Shown here one piece after another: positions 34,338 to 42,204 of a stretch of DNA of 64,000 nucleotides. Position 1 is the first letter of the stretch. Every line of letters begins with the position of its first letter. Position numbers and translations under genes: made by a program. The DNA is from Mycolicibacterium aromaticivorans JS19b1 = JCM 16368 (lineage in GTDB: Bacteria; Actinomycetota; Actinomycetes; Mycobacteriales; Mycobacteriaceae), in NCBI RefSeq assembly GCF_000559085.1, contig NZ_JALN02000001.1, positions 5,394,001-5,458,000 on the forward strand, written 5' to 3'. The notes below the pieces were generated by a model. The model was not told the DNA's origin, did no database searches, and was given only the letters and a program-made list of their open reading frames with translations.

Positions 34338-36401
34338 ATGACGACTCTGAGTCCCCCACCGATCCACGAGAACATTCTGCAGTTCAGCGAGCCGGAGCAC
34401 GAACCACCCTCGCGCAGGCGCTGGGTCTTGCCACGCTCGCGGCGCGCAAAGGCGGCAGTCGCAGGCGGGCTGTCGGCGGTGCTGGTGGCCGGAGTGCTTG
34501 GCGCGACGTACGAAACATCGCCGGGCGGCGCGCTGTGGGGCGTCGAGAAGTCGGTATTTCCCGAACACTCCCAAGATGTAGCGCTGACCGCCGTCGTCAG
34601 CGATCTCAAGCAGGCCCAAGACATCCTCGCCAGCGGACAGCAACCCACACCCGATCAGCTGACCGACGCACGCAATTCGCTCAATCAAGCCAAGCAGAAC
34701 TTGGACTACTTGTCGGCATCACCGCAGCGGACCAGCCTTCAAAACCTGTATTTACAACTGACACAGGAACTTCAGCAGTACACCCCCGATTCGGCACAAG
34801 AACTTCCTCCGCTGCCTGTGCCAACTGCCACACCGTTGGCCACCGCCCCGGACGATCCCTCGCAGACACCGGACGTGGCGTTGATGAACGCGAGCGCGCC
34901 CAGCTGGGGGTACCCGATCACTGATGAGTCGGGGACCCTGCCGCCGCCCGGTGTTCCGGATGCTCCGCTGGCAGACTGGCCGCAGCCTTACGCCCCACCC
35001 CTGACGCCGAACCTGGGCGACCTCGGGTATTACGACCCGTCGTGGGACCAGCTCTACGGTTACGACGCAGGCGATTGGTACAACTATGACCTCGGCGGCT
35101 ATAACCGCTACGGCTACGACTTCCTTGGCTTCGACAGGTGGGGGTACGACCGATGGGGCTATGACCGATGGGGCTATGACCACTGGGGGTACAACTGGGC
35201 GGGTTACAACTGGGCCGGCTACGACCGCGACGGTTGGGACCGGGACGGGCGTAACGACTGGGGCCAGCGCCGGGATCACGCCGGTGACCCGCGAAACCAG
35301 GACTGGTACAACGGCCACCATCCCTACGAGCAGTACTACCAGTGGCGATTCCGGGGCAACGACCCGGTGTACCGCCGCACCCAGTGGGACCAGGCTCACG
35401 GCGTAAACCGCAATCTGTACCAGGACTGGAACCTGAACCGCGACTGGCACAATCCGCGAAACCGTGACTGGGCGCCGATTCCCGGACCGCGCCCGGTCAC
35501 CGACGTCGACATTCACGCCTCGGCCCCGGTGGTCAACTTGAATGCCTCTCTGACACAGTTCATTTCCACGAGCAAGGCGACCGATGCACGGCCTCTGATG
35601 AAGGACCTTGCGGACAAGTCCGCTCGTGATTTCGCCGGCGAACTCAACCCGCGGGTCACCATCCCGATCGATGCACGGCACGTGCAGACGCTCGACGAGC
35701 TCCGCGGATCGTCCGACGCAGCCCATCAACCATCAGCGGCACCACCGGCTTTGACGGAACCCGCCCCGGCCGTAGCACCCTCGAAGGTGTCCCCCGGGTT
35801 CAACACACCCAAGCTTTCGCCTGTACCCGCCTACACACCACCGAAAGCCGCCCGGCCTCAGGGCAAGCCCGAGCTCGCGCCGGCCGATGCGCCCCGCGGA
35901 CCAGATCGCGACCAATCTTCAGGCCCGCCGGCCGCGATACCGCCGAAGGCTGACACTCCCGATCCGGTCGTGGCGCCGCCCGCCCATTCGACACCGACCA
36001 CTCGGCCCGACCCGGTGGCGGCTCCTGCCCTGCAAGATGCCACTCCACGCCGAGCCGACGCCGTGCCGCAGGCGCCCGAATCAGGCCGACAGGACCCTCC
36101 AGCCGCACCTGTTCAACAAGAGCCGCGACAGCGCGCAGCTCCGGAACAACCCGCGCGCGACACGCCCGCACCCAGCGTCCAGGCTTCGAAGGCCAACGCT
36201 CCCGCACCCAAGTCCGAGGCTCCTCAGGACCCCCCGATCCGTCAGGTACCCGTTCACCAGGCTCCTGCCCGGGCACCCGAGCCGGCTCCGGAGCAACCGT
36301 CCCGACAGGCGCCGGTCGCACCCGACGCACACCCTCCGGTGCAGCCCTCCGCTCCGGAGCAGCGCCAGGCGGCCAAGTGCGCACTGCCTGCGATGTGCTG
36401 A
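34338..36401 (+). CDS. Membrane-anchored surface protein with Tyr/Trp/Asp repeats and Pro-rich tail
   Basis: This 687-residue protein starts at ATG 34338 behind GGAGG. A basic cytoplasmic stretch (RRRWVLPRSRRAKAA) leads into one membrane helix at about residues 35-55. A helical external segment follows, beginning SPGGALWGVEKSVFPEHSQD, which resembles the DUF5667-like external part of some actinobacterial anti-sigma factors. Then comes a repeat zone at about 235-310 with units such as FDRWG, YDRWG and YDHWG, and a long Pro/Ala-rich tail ending in two cysteines. It has no enzymatic motif and no regulon site. It may be a cell-envelope protein unrelated to the catabolic genes around it; an anti-sigma role is only possible. 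Confidence 0.6.
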   Translation: MTTLSPPPIHENILQFSEPEHEPPSRRRWVLPRSRRAKAAVAGGLSAVLVAGVLGATYETSPGGALWGVEKSVFPEHSQDVALTAVVSDLKQAQDILASGQQPTPDQLTDARNSLNQAKQNLDYLSASPQRTSLQNLYLQLTQELQQYTPDSAQELPPLPVPTATPLATAPDDPSQTPDVALMNASAPSWGYPITDESGTLPPPGVPDAPLADWPQPYAPPLTPNLGDLGYYDPSWDQLYGYDAGDWYNYDLGGYNRYGYDFLGFDRWGYDRWGYDRWGYDHWGYNWAGYNWAGYDRDGWDRDGRNDWGQRRDHAGDPRNQDWYNGHHPYEQYYQWRFRGNDPVYRRTQWDQAHGVNRNLYQDWNLNRDWHNPRNRDWAPIPGPRPVTDVDIHASAPVVNLNASLTQFISTSKATDARPLMKDLADKSARDFAGELNPRVTIPIDARHVQTLDELRGSSDAAHQPSAAPPALTEPAPAVAPSKVSPGFNTPKLSPVPAYTPPKAARPQGKPELAPADAPRGPDRDQSSGPPAAIPPKADTPDPVVAPPAHSTPTTRPDPVAAPALQDATPRRADAVPQAPESGRQDPPAAPVQQEPRQRAAPEQPARDTPAPSVQASKANAPAPKSEAPQDPPIRQVPVHQAPARAPEPAPEQPSRQAPVAPDAHPPVQPSAPEQRQAAKCALPAMC
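35046..35270 (+). repeat. Coding repeat of Tyr-Asp/Asn-x-Trp/Tyr-Gly units
   Basis: About a dozen units of five to six residues (for example YDRWG, repeated almost exactly at 35144-35176) follow one another in the surface protein. At DNA level the units TACGACCGATGGGGC and TATGACCGATGGGGC differ by single bases, showing recent expansion. Confidence 0.8.
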
Positions 36402-36454
36402 GCCGAGCCGGCGGGCATGCATGTCAGATCAGCACGAAAGTATTGCCTGCCGCC

Positions 36455-37387
36455 TCATTTCGACACCGTCACGTCCATGAGCGGAATGCGCTGCATGGCA
36501 GTTGCGCGCGGATCCGGCGCGGCTGCGGCCGCGGCATGGTTTTCTTCACCGCGGGTGTAGGTCCACACACAGAATGGTTCGCCCTTCGCGAATTTGAAAT
36601 CCTTAGGCGGAAGATTGATCGCCAGATTGCAGCCCGGGAAAAACGGTGCAGAGATGCGCTGCTCGAAGGTGCAGTTCATCCACGCCCGCGCCGGCGGGTA
36701 GAGGCCCTCGTCGGTGTACTTCTGCAGGACTTCGCAGCGGCGCATGTTCAGCACCACATGGTCCGGGTTGTAGACGATGTACTCGCCGCCGTATCCGAGG
36801 GTGCCGTCGATACTCAAGACCGCCAGCTTGAGGAAGTCCACGACATGGACGGGCTCGATCTTGAAGACCTTCGCCAGCTTCGGGTACTGGTAGTCGATGA
36901 TCAGTTGGTACATGTCCGGCAGACCCAACCAAACTTCTTCTTCGGGGATGATTTTCGTCCACTGGTCGATGAAGTAGTTGTGTCCCTTGAGGTACTGGTC
37001 CCAATACGTCTTGATGAGCCGAATCAATGCTGGCTTGGTCAGGTCCTCGGTCTGCACGTCGAATGGAATAGCCTGGTACTGAGCGTCTTTCCAATCCCAA
37101 CCCGGCGGGGCGATGAACCGGCCCATCGGCATGACCTGTCGCATTCCTGCTCTCGACACCGCGGCCGCGACATCCATGGCCGCGTTGATGCCCACCTTCT
37201 CTGAGTAGATCTTCACGTGCGCGTACGGCATGAAGTTCAAGACGTCTTCGAACACGCGGGCCAAGCCGACGAGGAAGTCGCGCGAGAAGTCCTGGATGTT
37301 GCCAACTTTGCCCATGAAGTCATGGGTGTAGTCGTCGTAGTTCAGATCATCGGCTGTGGTGCCGGGTTCTGCGGCAGCGGTTGACAC
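36455..37387 (-). CDS. Uncharacterised protein under TetR-linked control
   Basis: I do not recognise the family of this 310-residue protein. It is soluble, rich in aromatic residues, and has a C-terminal region with three cysteines (NMRRCEVLQKY, NCTFEQR, FFPGCNLAI) and a His-poor core, so no known metal or catalytic site can be read. Start GTG 37387 follows a strong AGGAGGAT. Its predicted promoter is TAGCGT at 37462-37457, 30 bp from regulon site S8, with nested inverted repeats across the start and leader. A TetR gene is divergent. Regulation ties it to the pathway; function is unknown. Confidence 0.6.
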   Translation of the reverse strand: MSTAAAEPGTTADDLNYDDYTHDFMGKVGNIQDFSRDFLVGLARVFEDVLNFMPYAHVKIYSEKVGINAAMDVAAAVSRAGMRQVMPMGRFIAPPGWDWKDAQYQAIPFDVQTEDLTKPALIRLIKTYWDQYLKGHNYFIDQWTKIIPEEEVWLGLPDMYQLIIDYQYPKLAKVFKIEPVHVVDFLKLAVLSIDGTLGYGGEYIVYNPDHVVLNMRRCEVLQKYTDEGLYPPARAWMNCTFEQRISAPFFPGCNLAINLPPKDFKFAKGEPFCVWTYTRGEENHAAAAAAPDPRATAMQRIPLMDVTVSK

Positions 37388-37408
37388 TGGATCCTCCTAG
37401 GAGCATTC

Positions 37409-37452
37409 GACTCAGGGCTGAGTCAGATTCAGCCTGTGTGGCAGAATCTGAC
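37409..37452. promoter_or_regulatory. Nested inverted repeats, probable TetR operator
   Basis: Three perfect inverted repeats overlap here: GACTCAG/CTGAGTC with 2 bp between, GGCTGA/TCAGCC with 7 bp between, and GTCAGATTC/GAATCTGAC with 13 bp between. They cover the predicted leftward transcription start near 37450 and its leader, where a repressor would block transcription. The divergent TetR gene starts at 37585. Confidence 0.6.
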
Positions 37453-37492
37453 AGGTACGCTATCGACGGTGTAACGCGCGTCACCGCGCGAT

Positions 37493-37507
37493 TCCCGGTC
37501 AGCGGGA
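37493..37507. promoter_or_regulatory. Regulon site S8 between the unknown gene and TetR
   Basis: TCCCG-GTCAG-CGGGA is a perfect inverted repeat and the same 15-mer as at 54586. Leftward, TAGCGT at 37462-37457 is exactly 30 bp away. Rightward the best hexamer, TACGAT at 37548-37553, is 40 bp away, so only the leftward promoter fits the pattern. Confidence 0.6.
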
Positions 37508-37584
37508 GACCCGCGGCGAGGAGCAAAGCGCACGGGTTCACCGGGATTACGATGACCAGGCTGGTCACATAAGGGGACGACAGG

Positions 37585-38238
37585 ATGGCATTGACCGGTA
37601 AGCCGGCCACACTGACGGAGCGGCGCGCCGAGGAGTTGCGGCTCGAAGTCGCCGTGGCGGCCCGGGACATCTTCCTCGCCGACGGATCCTTCTCGGCGAC
37701 CGTGGAGCGAATCTGTGAGGTCGTCGGCATCGCGCCTCGGACGTTTCACCGCCACTTTCCTGTCAAAGAAGACGTCATCCTGCCGCTGTTCGGCAAGTTC
37801 GGCAGTCTGAGCATTCGCACGCTGGCCGAGGCAGAATCAGCCTTCGACCCCGTCGAGGTATTGGTTCGCGCCTTCGGCAGCGAAATCCCCAAGCGCGGTC
37901 AATTCGAAGTCGACCGCGCGTTTATGGCGTTGGTGCTCAGCGACCCGCAGTATCGACTGCGTTGGCTGGATTGGGGCCAAGACCTCGCCACGCCGATCAC
38001 CGATTTCCTCGACGCGCGGTTCGACCTCGGCACCGATTCGTTTTCACGAGAGTTGCCTGCCCAATTGGTAATTCAGGCATGCAGGCATGCTTACGTGCAC
38101 TGGGTTGACGATGGCGATTTCGCCCGCCTTCAATCCGCGCTGCGAATCGGGATGGAGATGATCATCGGATCGATCAGAGGGCGGTGTCGAGAACGGGAAC
38201 AGTCCCCGCTTTCACGGCATCGACGATCGAACCACTGA
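37585..38238 (+). CDS. TetR-family transcriptional regulator
   Basis: This 217-residue protein has an N-terminal TetR helix-turn-helix (VERICEVVGIAPRTFHRHFPVKEDVI) and a variable ligand-binding C-terminal domain. The region upstream holds nested inverted repeats and site S8, so it probably represses the divergent uncharacterised gene and possibly itself. GGGGACGACAGG precedes the ATG. Its last 65 bp overlap the small cysteine protein gene on the other strand, an unusually long convergent overlap. Ligand unknown. Confidence 0.85.
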   Translation: MALTGKPATLTERRAEELRLEVAVAARDIFLADGSFSATVERICEVVGIAPRTFHRHFPVKEDVILPLFGKFGSLSIRTLAEAESAFDPVEVLVRAFGSEIPKRGQFEVDRAFMALVLSDPQYRLRWLDWGQDLATPITDFLDARFDLGTDSFSRELPAQLVIQACRHAYVHWVDDGDFARLQSALRIGMEMIIGSIRGRCREREQSPLSRHRRSNH

Positions 38239-38455
38239 GGGCCGAGCACGCCAGGAAGAGACCGCCCCTTCCGTTTGCCGCCAATTGCGATGCGCTGCAG
38301 CGCTCTTCACATCGACCCAAAGCCGACGCGGTCCACTGCACACTGGTCTGATTCCAGCTACTCTTTCGGACCTCAACGCCGGCGCCACAACGCACACACG
38401 TCACCGGAACCATCGGCGAGTCGCCGAGGCGAACATCTGGGCGGACCGTCATCAT
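38174..38455 (-). CDS. Small cysteine-containing protein coupled to KshA
   Basis: This 93-residue protein has five cysteines, including CVRC near residue 19 and GRCEERC, then FLACSALSG. The ATG at 38455 forms a 4-bp overlap with the stop of the KshA-like gene, so the two are made together. The pattern suggests a small metal- or iron-sulfur-binding partner, perhaps an electron carrier or assembly factor for the Rieske oxygenase, but it is not a standard ferredoxin. Its end overlaps the TetR gene by 65 bp. Coding status rests on the ATGA coupling and the cysteine pattern. Confidence 0.6.
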   Translation of the reverse strand: MMTVRPDVRLGDSPMVPVTCVRCGAGVEVRKSSWNQTSVQWTASALGRCEERCSASQLAANGRGGLFLACSALSGSIVDAVKAGTVPVLDTAL

Positions 38456-39600
38456 CCCCCCACTGACCCGGATGCCGCCTTCTGGGTGGCCAGGTTGGCC
38501 TCCACTTCCTTCATCCACGCCGCGGTGGGTTGTGTGGTGTCGAGCTCGAACTCGAAGCGGTCCACCATATCCGGTGTGACATCGGCGACGTCGACATAGA
38601 ACTGCTCGTACCACCGCCGCAGCTGGTATACCGGACCGTCCTCTTCCACCAGCAGCGGATTGTCGATCCGGGTCTTGTTGCGCCAGATCTCGACATCCTG
38701 CTCGAAGCCCATCTTCACGAAGTCCCCGAGGCCGATCGCCGTCTGCATGGCAAGGTCGTCAGGCAGCTCGGCCGATTTCTTGACGATGATGCCGTATTGC
38801 AGGACAAAGGAATTCGCGTCGATCGGATAGTGGCAATTGATCAGAACCGTGTGATGGTCGACATTGGTGTAGTGGTAGGTCAAGTCGTCGATCATGAACG
38901 ACGGGCCGTGGTAGGACGCGACCGACGTCGTCCCCAACATCTGGGTTTCGCCGGGCTCCCCGATATCGGGACGGCCGCCACTGTTCATGTACTGCGTCGC
39001 GACCTGGCCCTCGAAGATGTTCTTGAAATGGGTCGGCAGCGATCCGTGGATGTAGAAGAAATGCGCCATGTCCACGACGTTGTCGATGATCTCCCGGCAG
39101 TTCGTGTTCACCACGGTGGTGTACCAATGCCAATCGGTCCAGTCGTCGCTACCGGCGCCCTCGATGCGAGGGATCGTCACATCTGCCGGCGGCGCTTTCC
39201 GCTCCGGGTCATTCCAGACGAACAGCATGCCGTCCTGCTGCAAGGTGGGCCATGAGGCGGTGCGCGCCAACCGCGGGGTGCGCTTGCTGTAGGGCACCGA
39301 CTTGCACCGACCGTCGCCTCCCCAGCGCCAGTCGTGGAACGGGCAGGCGATCTCGTTGCCCTTGACCGTTCCCTGGGACAGATCACCACCCATATGCCGG
39401 CAATAGCCGTCGAGAACGTTGATGGCACCGTCCTGGCTGCGGAACACCACAAGCTTCTGGCCGAACGCGTTGATCTGGTGCGGCTTCCCGTCTGCAAAGT
39501 CGCGGATCAGACCCAGGCAATGCCATCCCCGGGCAAATCGGGTGGGTACCGATCCGGCCTCGATCAAGCGAACGTCGTCGGCCTCGGCATGCGTCGTCAT
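38452..39600 (-). CDS. kshA: KshA-like Rieske oxygenase, 3-ketosteroid 9-alpha-hydroxylase oxygenase component
   Basis: This 382-residue protein matches KshA closely in length and key residues. The Rieske [2Fe-2S] site is Cys67, His69, Cys86 and His89 (CRHMGG; CPFHDW). The mononuclear iron site has His180 and His185 in the stretch NVVDMAHFFYIHG. KshA adds a 9-alpha hydroxyl, which with delta-1 dehydrogenation opens steroid ring B. The divergent neighbour is a KstD-like enzyme, the natural partner. ATG 39600 starts the conserved part; promoter TTGAAT at 39649-39644 lies 30 bp from site S9. Electrons probably come from the KshB-like protein. It could act on CoA thioesters or on related terpenoids. 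Confidence 0.88.
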   Translation of the reverse strand: MTTHAEADDVRLIEAGSVPTRFARGWHCLGLIRDFADGKPHQINAFGQKLVVFRSQDGAINVLDGYCRHMGGDLSQGTVKGNEIACPFHDWRWGGDGRCKSVPYSKRTPRLARTASWPTLQQDGMLFVWNDPERKAPPADVTIPRIEGAGSDDWTDWHWYTTVVNTNCREIIDNVVDMAHFFYIHGSLPTHFKNIFEGQVATQYMNSGGRPDIGEPGETQMLGTTSVASYHGPSFMIDDLTYHYTNVDHHTVLINCHYPIDANSFVLQYGIIVKKSAELPDDLAMQTAIGLGDFVKMGFEQDVEIWRNKTRIDNPLLVEEDGPVYQLRRWYEQFYVDVADVTPDMVDRFEFELDTTQPTAAWMKEVEANLATQKAASGSVGG

Positions 39601-39679
39601 CTGCGTCCGTCCTTCATCGATGGATCCGCGGGCTGATGTCCCCATTCAACGTGGCAGAAACGCCGTGCGAACGTCTGCG

Positions 39680-39694
39680 TTCCGCTCAAAGGGA
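39680..39694. promoter_or_regulatory. Regulon site S9, shared by the kshA and kstD promoters
   Basis: The site reads TTCCG-CTCAA-AGGGA. Rightward, TATCGT at 39725-39730 is 30 bp away and 8 bp before the GTG of kstD. Leftward, TTGAAT at 39649-39644 is 30 bp away. One site thus appears to co-ordinate the two halves of ring-B opening. Confidence 0.6.
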
Positions 39695-39738
39695 GGCGGG
39701 ATTCAGAATTTCCCCGCGCAGACCTATCGTCGACAATT

Positions 39739-41445
39739 GTGATCCCCACCAGCCACAACACCGTCCCCACCGGGTTGACCATCGCCGACACCGAGGTAGA
39801 CCTTCTGGTGGTGGGGTCGGGCACCGGGCTCGCCGCCGCCCTGGCCGCCCACGAGCGGGGATTGTCGGTTCTCGTCGTGGAGAAGTCTTCGCGCGTCGGC
39901 GGCTCGACTGCACGATCCGGTGGGGCGCTCTGGCTGCCCGCCAGCCCGGTGATCGCGGAATGCGGCGGCGTCGACACAGCGAGCCGGGCCCAGACGTACC
40001 TCGACTCGGTGGTAGCCGACTCGGCACCCCAGGAGCGCTCGGCGGCGTACGTGAAAAACCTGCCGGCAACGGTGGACATGCTTCGCCGCACAACTCCGAT
40101 GAAGCTGTTCTGGGCCAAGGAATACTCCGACTACCACCCGGAAGCGCCGGGTGGGTCAGCTGCCGGACGAACGTGCGAGTGCCGCCCACTCGACACCGCG
40201 ATTCTCGGCGAATATCTGCCTGACCTCCGTCCGGGAATCATGGAGGTCAGCATTCCGATGCCGACCACCGGTGCGGACTACCGCTGGATGAACCTCATGA
40301 GCCGGGTACCCCGCAAGGGGCTGCCCACCATTCTCAAGCGGCTCGCGCAGGGAGTCGGTGGGCTCGCCCTCGGCAGGCGCTACGCAGCCGGGGGCCAGGC
40401 CTTGGCGGCCGGCCTGTTCGCGGGTGCGATCCGTGCCGGAGTTCCGATCTGGCTCAGCACCGCACTGAAAGAGTTGATGACCGATGGCGGCCGGGTCACC
40501 GGCGCCGTCCTCGAACACTCCGGGCACAGCGTTACCGTCACCGCGCGCCGCGGCGTGGTCCTCGCCGCGGGGGGATTCGATCACAGCATGGACATGCGGT
40601 GGAAGTTCCAATCCGAGTCTCTCGGCCGAAATCTCAGTCTCGGTGCGGAATCCAATACCGGTGACGCGATCCGCATCGGCCAGGACGTGGGCGCCGACAT
40701 CTCGCTGATGGATCAATCATGGTGGTTCCCTGCGGTCGCCCCCCTGCCGGACGCGGCCCCGGCGGTCATGTTGGCCGAGCGGTCGCTGCCCGGGTCGTTC
40801 ATCGTCGACCAGAACGGCCGCCGGTTCGCCAACGAGTCCGCCGACTACATGAGCTTCGGTCAACGTGTCCTGCAGCTGGAAGCCGCCGGGACCCCGGTGG
40901 AAAGCATGTGGATCGTCTTCGATCAGCAATACCGCAACAGCTACGTGTTCGCTGCCGAGCTATTCCCCCGGATGCCGATTCCTCAGGCCTGGTATGACGC
41001 CGGAATCGCTATTCGCGCAGACAATTTCAGCGATCTCGCCACAAAGATGGGGGTGCCCGTCGACGACTTCTCCGCGACGGTGACCCGCTTCAACGAGAAT
41101 GCGTTCGCCGGCGAGGATCCCGACTTCGAGCGCGGCCGCAGCGCATACGACCGGTACTACGGTGACCCCACGATCACCCCGAACCCAAATCTGCGGCCGC
41201 TGGTGAAGGGACCGTTCTACGCGGTGAGAATGGTGCTGAGCGATCTGGGGACCTGCGGCGGCCTACGCGCCGACGACCGAGCCCGGGTGCTTCGCGAGGA
41301 CGGAACCGTCATCGATGGCTTGTACGCGATCGGCAACACGGCGGCCAACGCATTCGGCAGCACCTATCCCGGCGCGGGTGCGACGATCGCCCAAGGCCTC
41401 GTATACGGCTATATCGCCGCCCTGGACGCGGCGGGGAGGACCTAG
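39739..41445 (+). CDS. kstD: 3-ketosteroid delta-1-dehydrogenase-like flavoenzyme
   Basis: This 568-residue flavoprotein has the size of KstD. The FAD motif VVGSGTGLAAAL begins near residue 24, followed by EKSSRVGGSTARSGGALW and, near the C-terminus (about 541), GSTYPGAGATIAQG, which carries the catalytic Tyr and Gly of known KstD enzymes. It removes hydrogens from C1-C2 of 3-ketosteroids. GTG 39739 is the chosen start: it has no ribosome site, and TATCGT ends 8 bp before it, as expected for a leaderless mRNA. Its stop overlaps that of the convergent PadR gene by 4 bp. Which KstD subtype is not decided. Confidence 0.85.
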   Translation: MIPTSHNTVPTGLTIADTEVDLLVVGSGTGLAAALAAHERGLSVLVVEKSSRVGGSTARSGGALWLPASPVIAECGGVDTASRAQTYLDSVVADSAPQERSAAYVKNLPATVDMLRRTTPMKLFWAKEYSDYHPEAPGGSAAGRTCECRPLDTAILGEYLPDLRPGIMEVSIPMPTTGADYRWMNLMSRVPRKGLPTILKRLAQGVGGLALGRRYAAGGQALAAGLFAGAIRAGVPIWLSTALKELMTDGGRVTGAVLEHSGHSVTVTARRGVVLAAGGFDHSMDMRWKFQSESLGRNLSLGAESNTGDAIRIGQDVGADISLMDQSWWFPAVAPLPDAAPAVMLAERSLPGSFIVDQNGRRFANESADYMSFGQRVLQLEAAGTPVESMWIVFDQQYRNSYVFAAELFPRMPIPQAWYDAGIAIRADNFSDLATKMGVPVDDFSATVTRFNENAFAGEDPDFERGRSAYDRYYGDPTITPNPNLRPLVKGPFYAVRMVLSDLGTCGGLRADDRARVLREDGTVIDGLYAIGNTAANAFGSTYPGAGATIAQGLVYGYIAALDAAGRT

Positions 41446-42104
41446 GCGTCTTCGGCGTCGGCTTTCCGTTCGATCTCGTACCAATAGGCCGGATCTGGCC
41501 ACGGAATCTTGCCGCCCTCGCCGACTTTCGGGAAGTTGGCCTCGGCTTCGTCGAGATCTTTGATCAGTCTCAAGGTCAGTTCCCGCTCCGACTCGTAATA
41601 ACGATCGGCCCAGTCCAGCGCGATCTTGGCGTACGCCCACGAGGGATCCGCGGCAGCCCATCGAGCTTCCTTGGCGGCGTCGCGCTGCATCCTGTCGATG
41701 TAGGCGATGTGCTCTTGCAGCATCTGTTTGAGCGACGCCGGATCGGACAAGTGGCCCAGGGTCACTCGCAGGATCGCGGGGTGCTTCAGGGACGGCGGCT
41801 CGAGTGGGGCTTCCCGCGCCCACCGAGTGACCGCTTCCATGCCGGCCTCGGTGATCTTGTACAGGCGGCGGTTCCGCGTGCCTGCGCCGTCCACCCGGGA
41901 CGTGAGCAGACCCACCTTCTCGAGCTTCTTGAGTTCTGAATAGATCTGGCTGAACGCTGGGCTGCCGTAGTAGTAGCGCATGCTCCAGTCGATCCACTTG
42001 CGGATGTCGTAACCCGACAGCTCCGTCTCGTATGACAGCATCCCGAGCAATGCCCAGCCGGTCGCGGACAGCGACGGCATGGCGCCGGATTCGGGCTCGG
42101 TCAC
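41442..42104 (-). CDS. PadR-family transcriptional regulator
   Basis: This 220-residue protein has the PadR winged helix (ALLGMLSYETELSGYDIRKWIDW; QIYSELKKLEKVGLLTS; RRLYKITEAGMEA) and a C-terminal helical dimerisation arm (EHIAYIDRMQRDAAKEARWA). PadR proteins usually repress and respond to small ligands. GTG 42104 is supported by a TACCCT -10 at 42116-42111, exactly 30 bp from site S10, which puts the transcription start at this codon. The gene itself therefore seems to be part of the regulon and could provide feedback. The alternative ATG at 42080 would lose a few residues. Confidence 0.85.
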   Translation of the reverse strand: MTEPESGAMPSLSATGWALLGMLSYETELSGYDIRKWIDWSMRYYYGSPAFSQIYSELKKLEKVGLLTSRVDGAGTRNRRLYKITEAGMEAVTRWAREAPLEPPSLKHPAILRVTLGHLSDPASLKQMLQEHIAYIDRMQRDAAKEARWAAADPSWAYAKIALDWADRYYESERELTLRLIKDLDEAEANFPKVGEGGKIPWPDPAYWYEIERKADAEDA

Positions 42105-42146
42105 CCGCTGAGGGTATCAACCCAGGTCACCGGAGTGCGGTTTGCC

Positions 42147-42161
42147 GACCGCTGGTCGGGA
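42147..42161. promoter_or_regulatory. Regulon site S10, shared by PadR and thioesterase promoters
   Basis: The site reads GACCG-CTGGT-CGGGA. TACCCT at 42116-42111 lies 30 bp to the left and AAAAAT at 42192-42197 lies 30 bp to the right. The hexamers end 6 and 7 bp before the GTG codons at 42104 and 42205. Confidence 0.55.
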
Positions 42162-42204
42162 TGCCGCATTGCGCGGCACCCGCGCCGGCCGAAAAATGGT
42201 CGGG

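Noticed and set aside
35046..35270. The short repeated units looked at first like a repeat array of the CRISPR kind.
   Set aside because: The units are contiguous, keep reading frame and encode YDRWG-type residues; there are no unique spacers.
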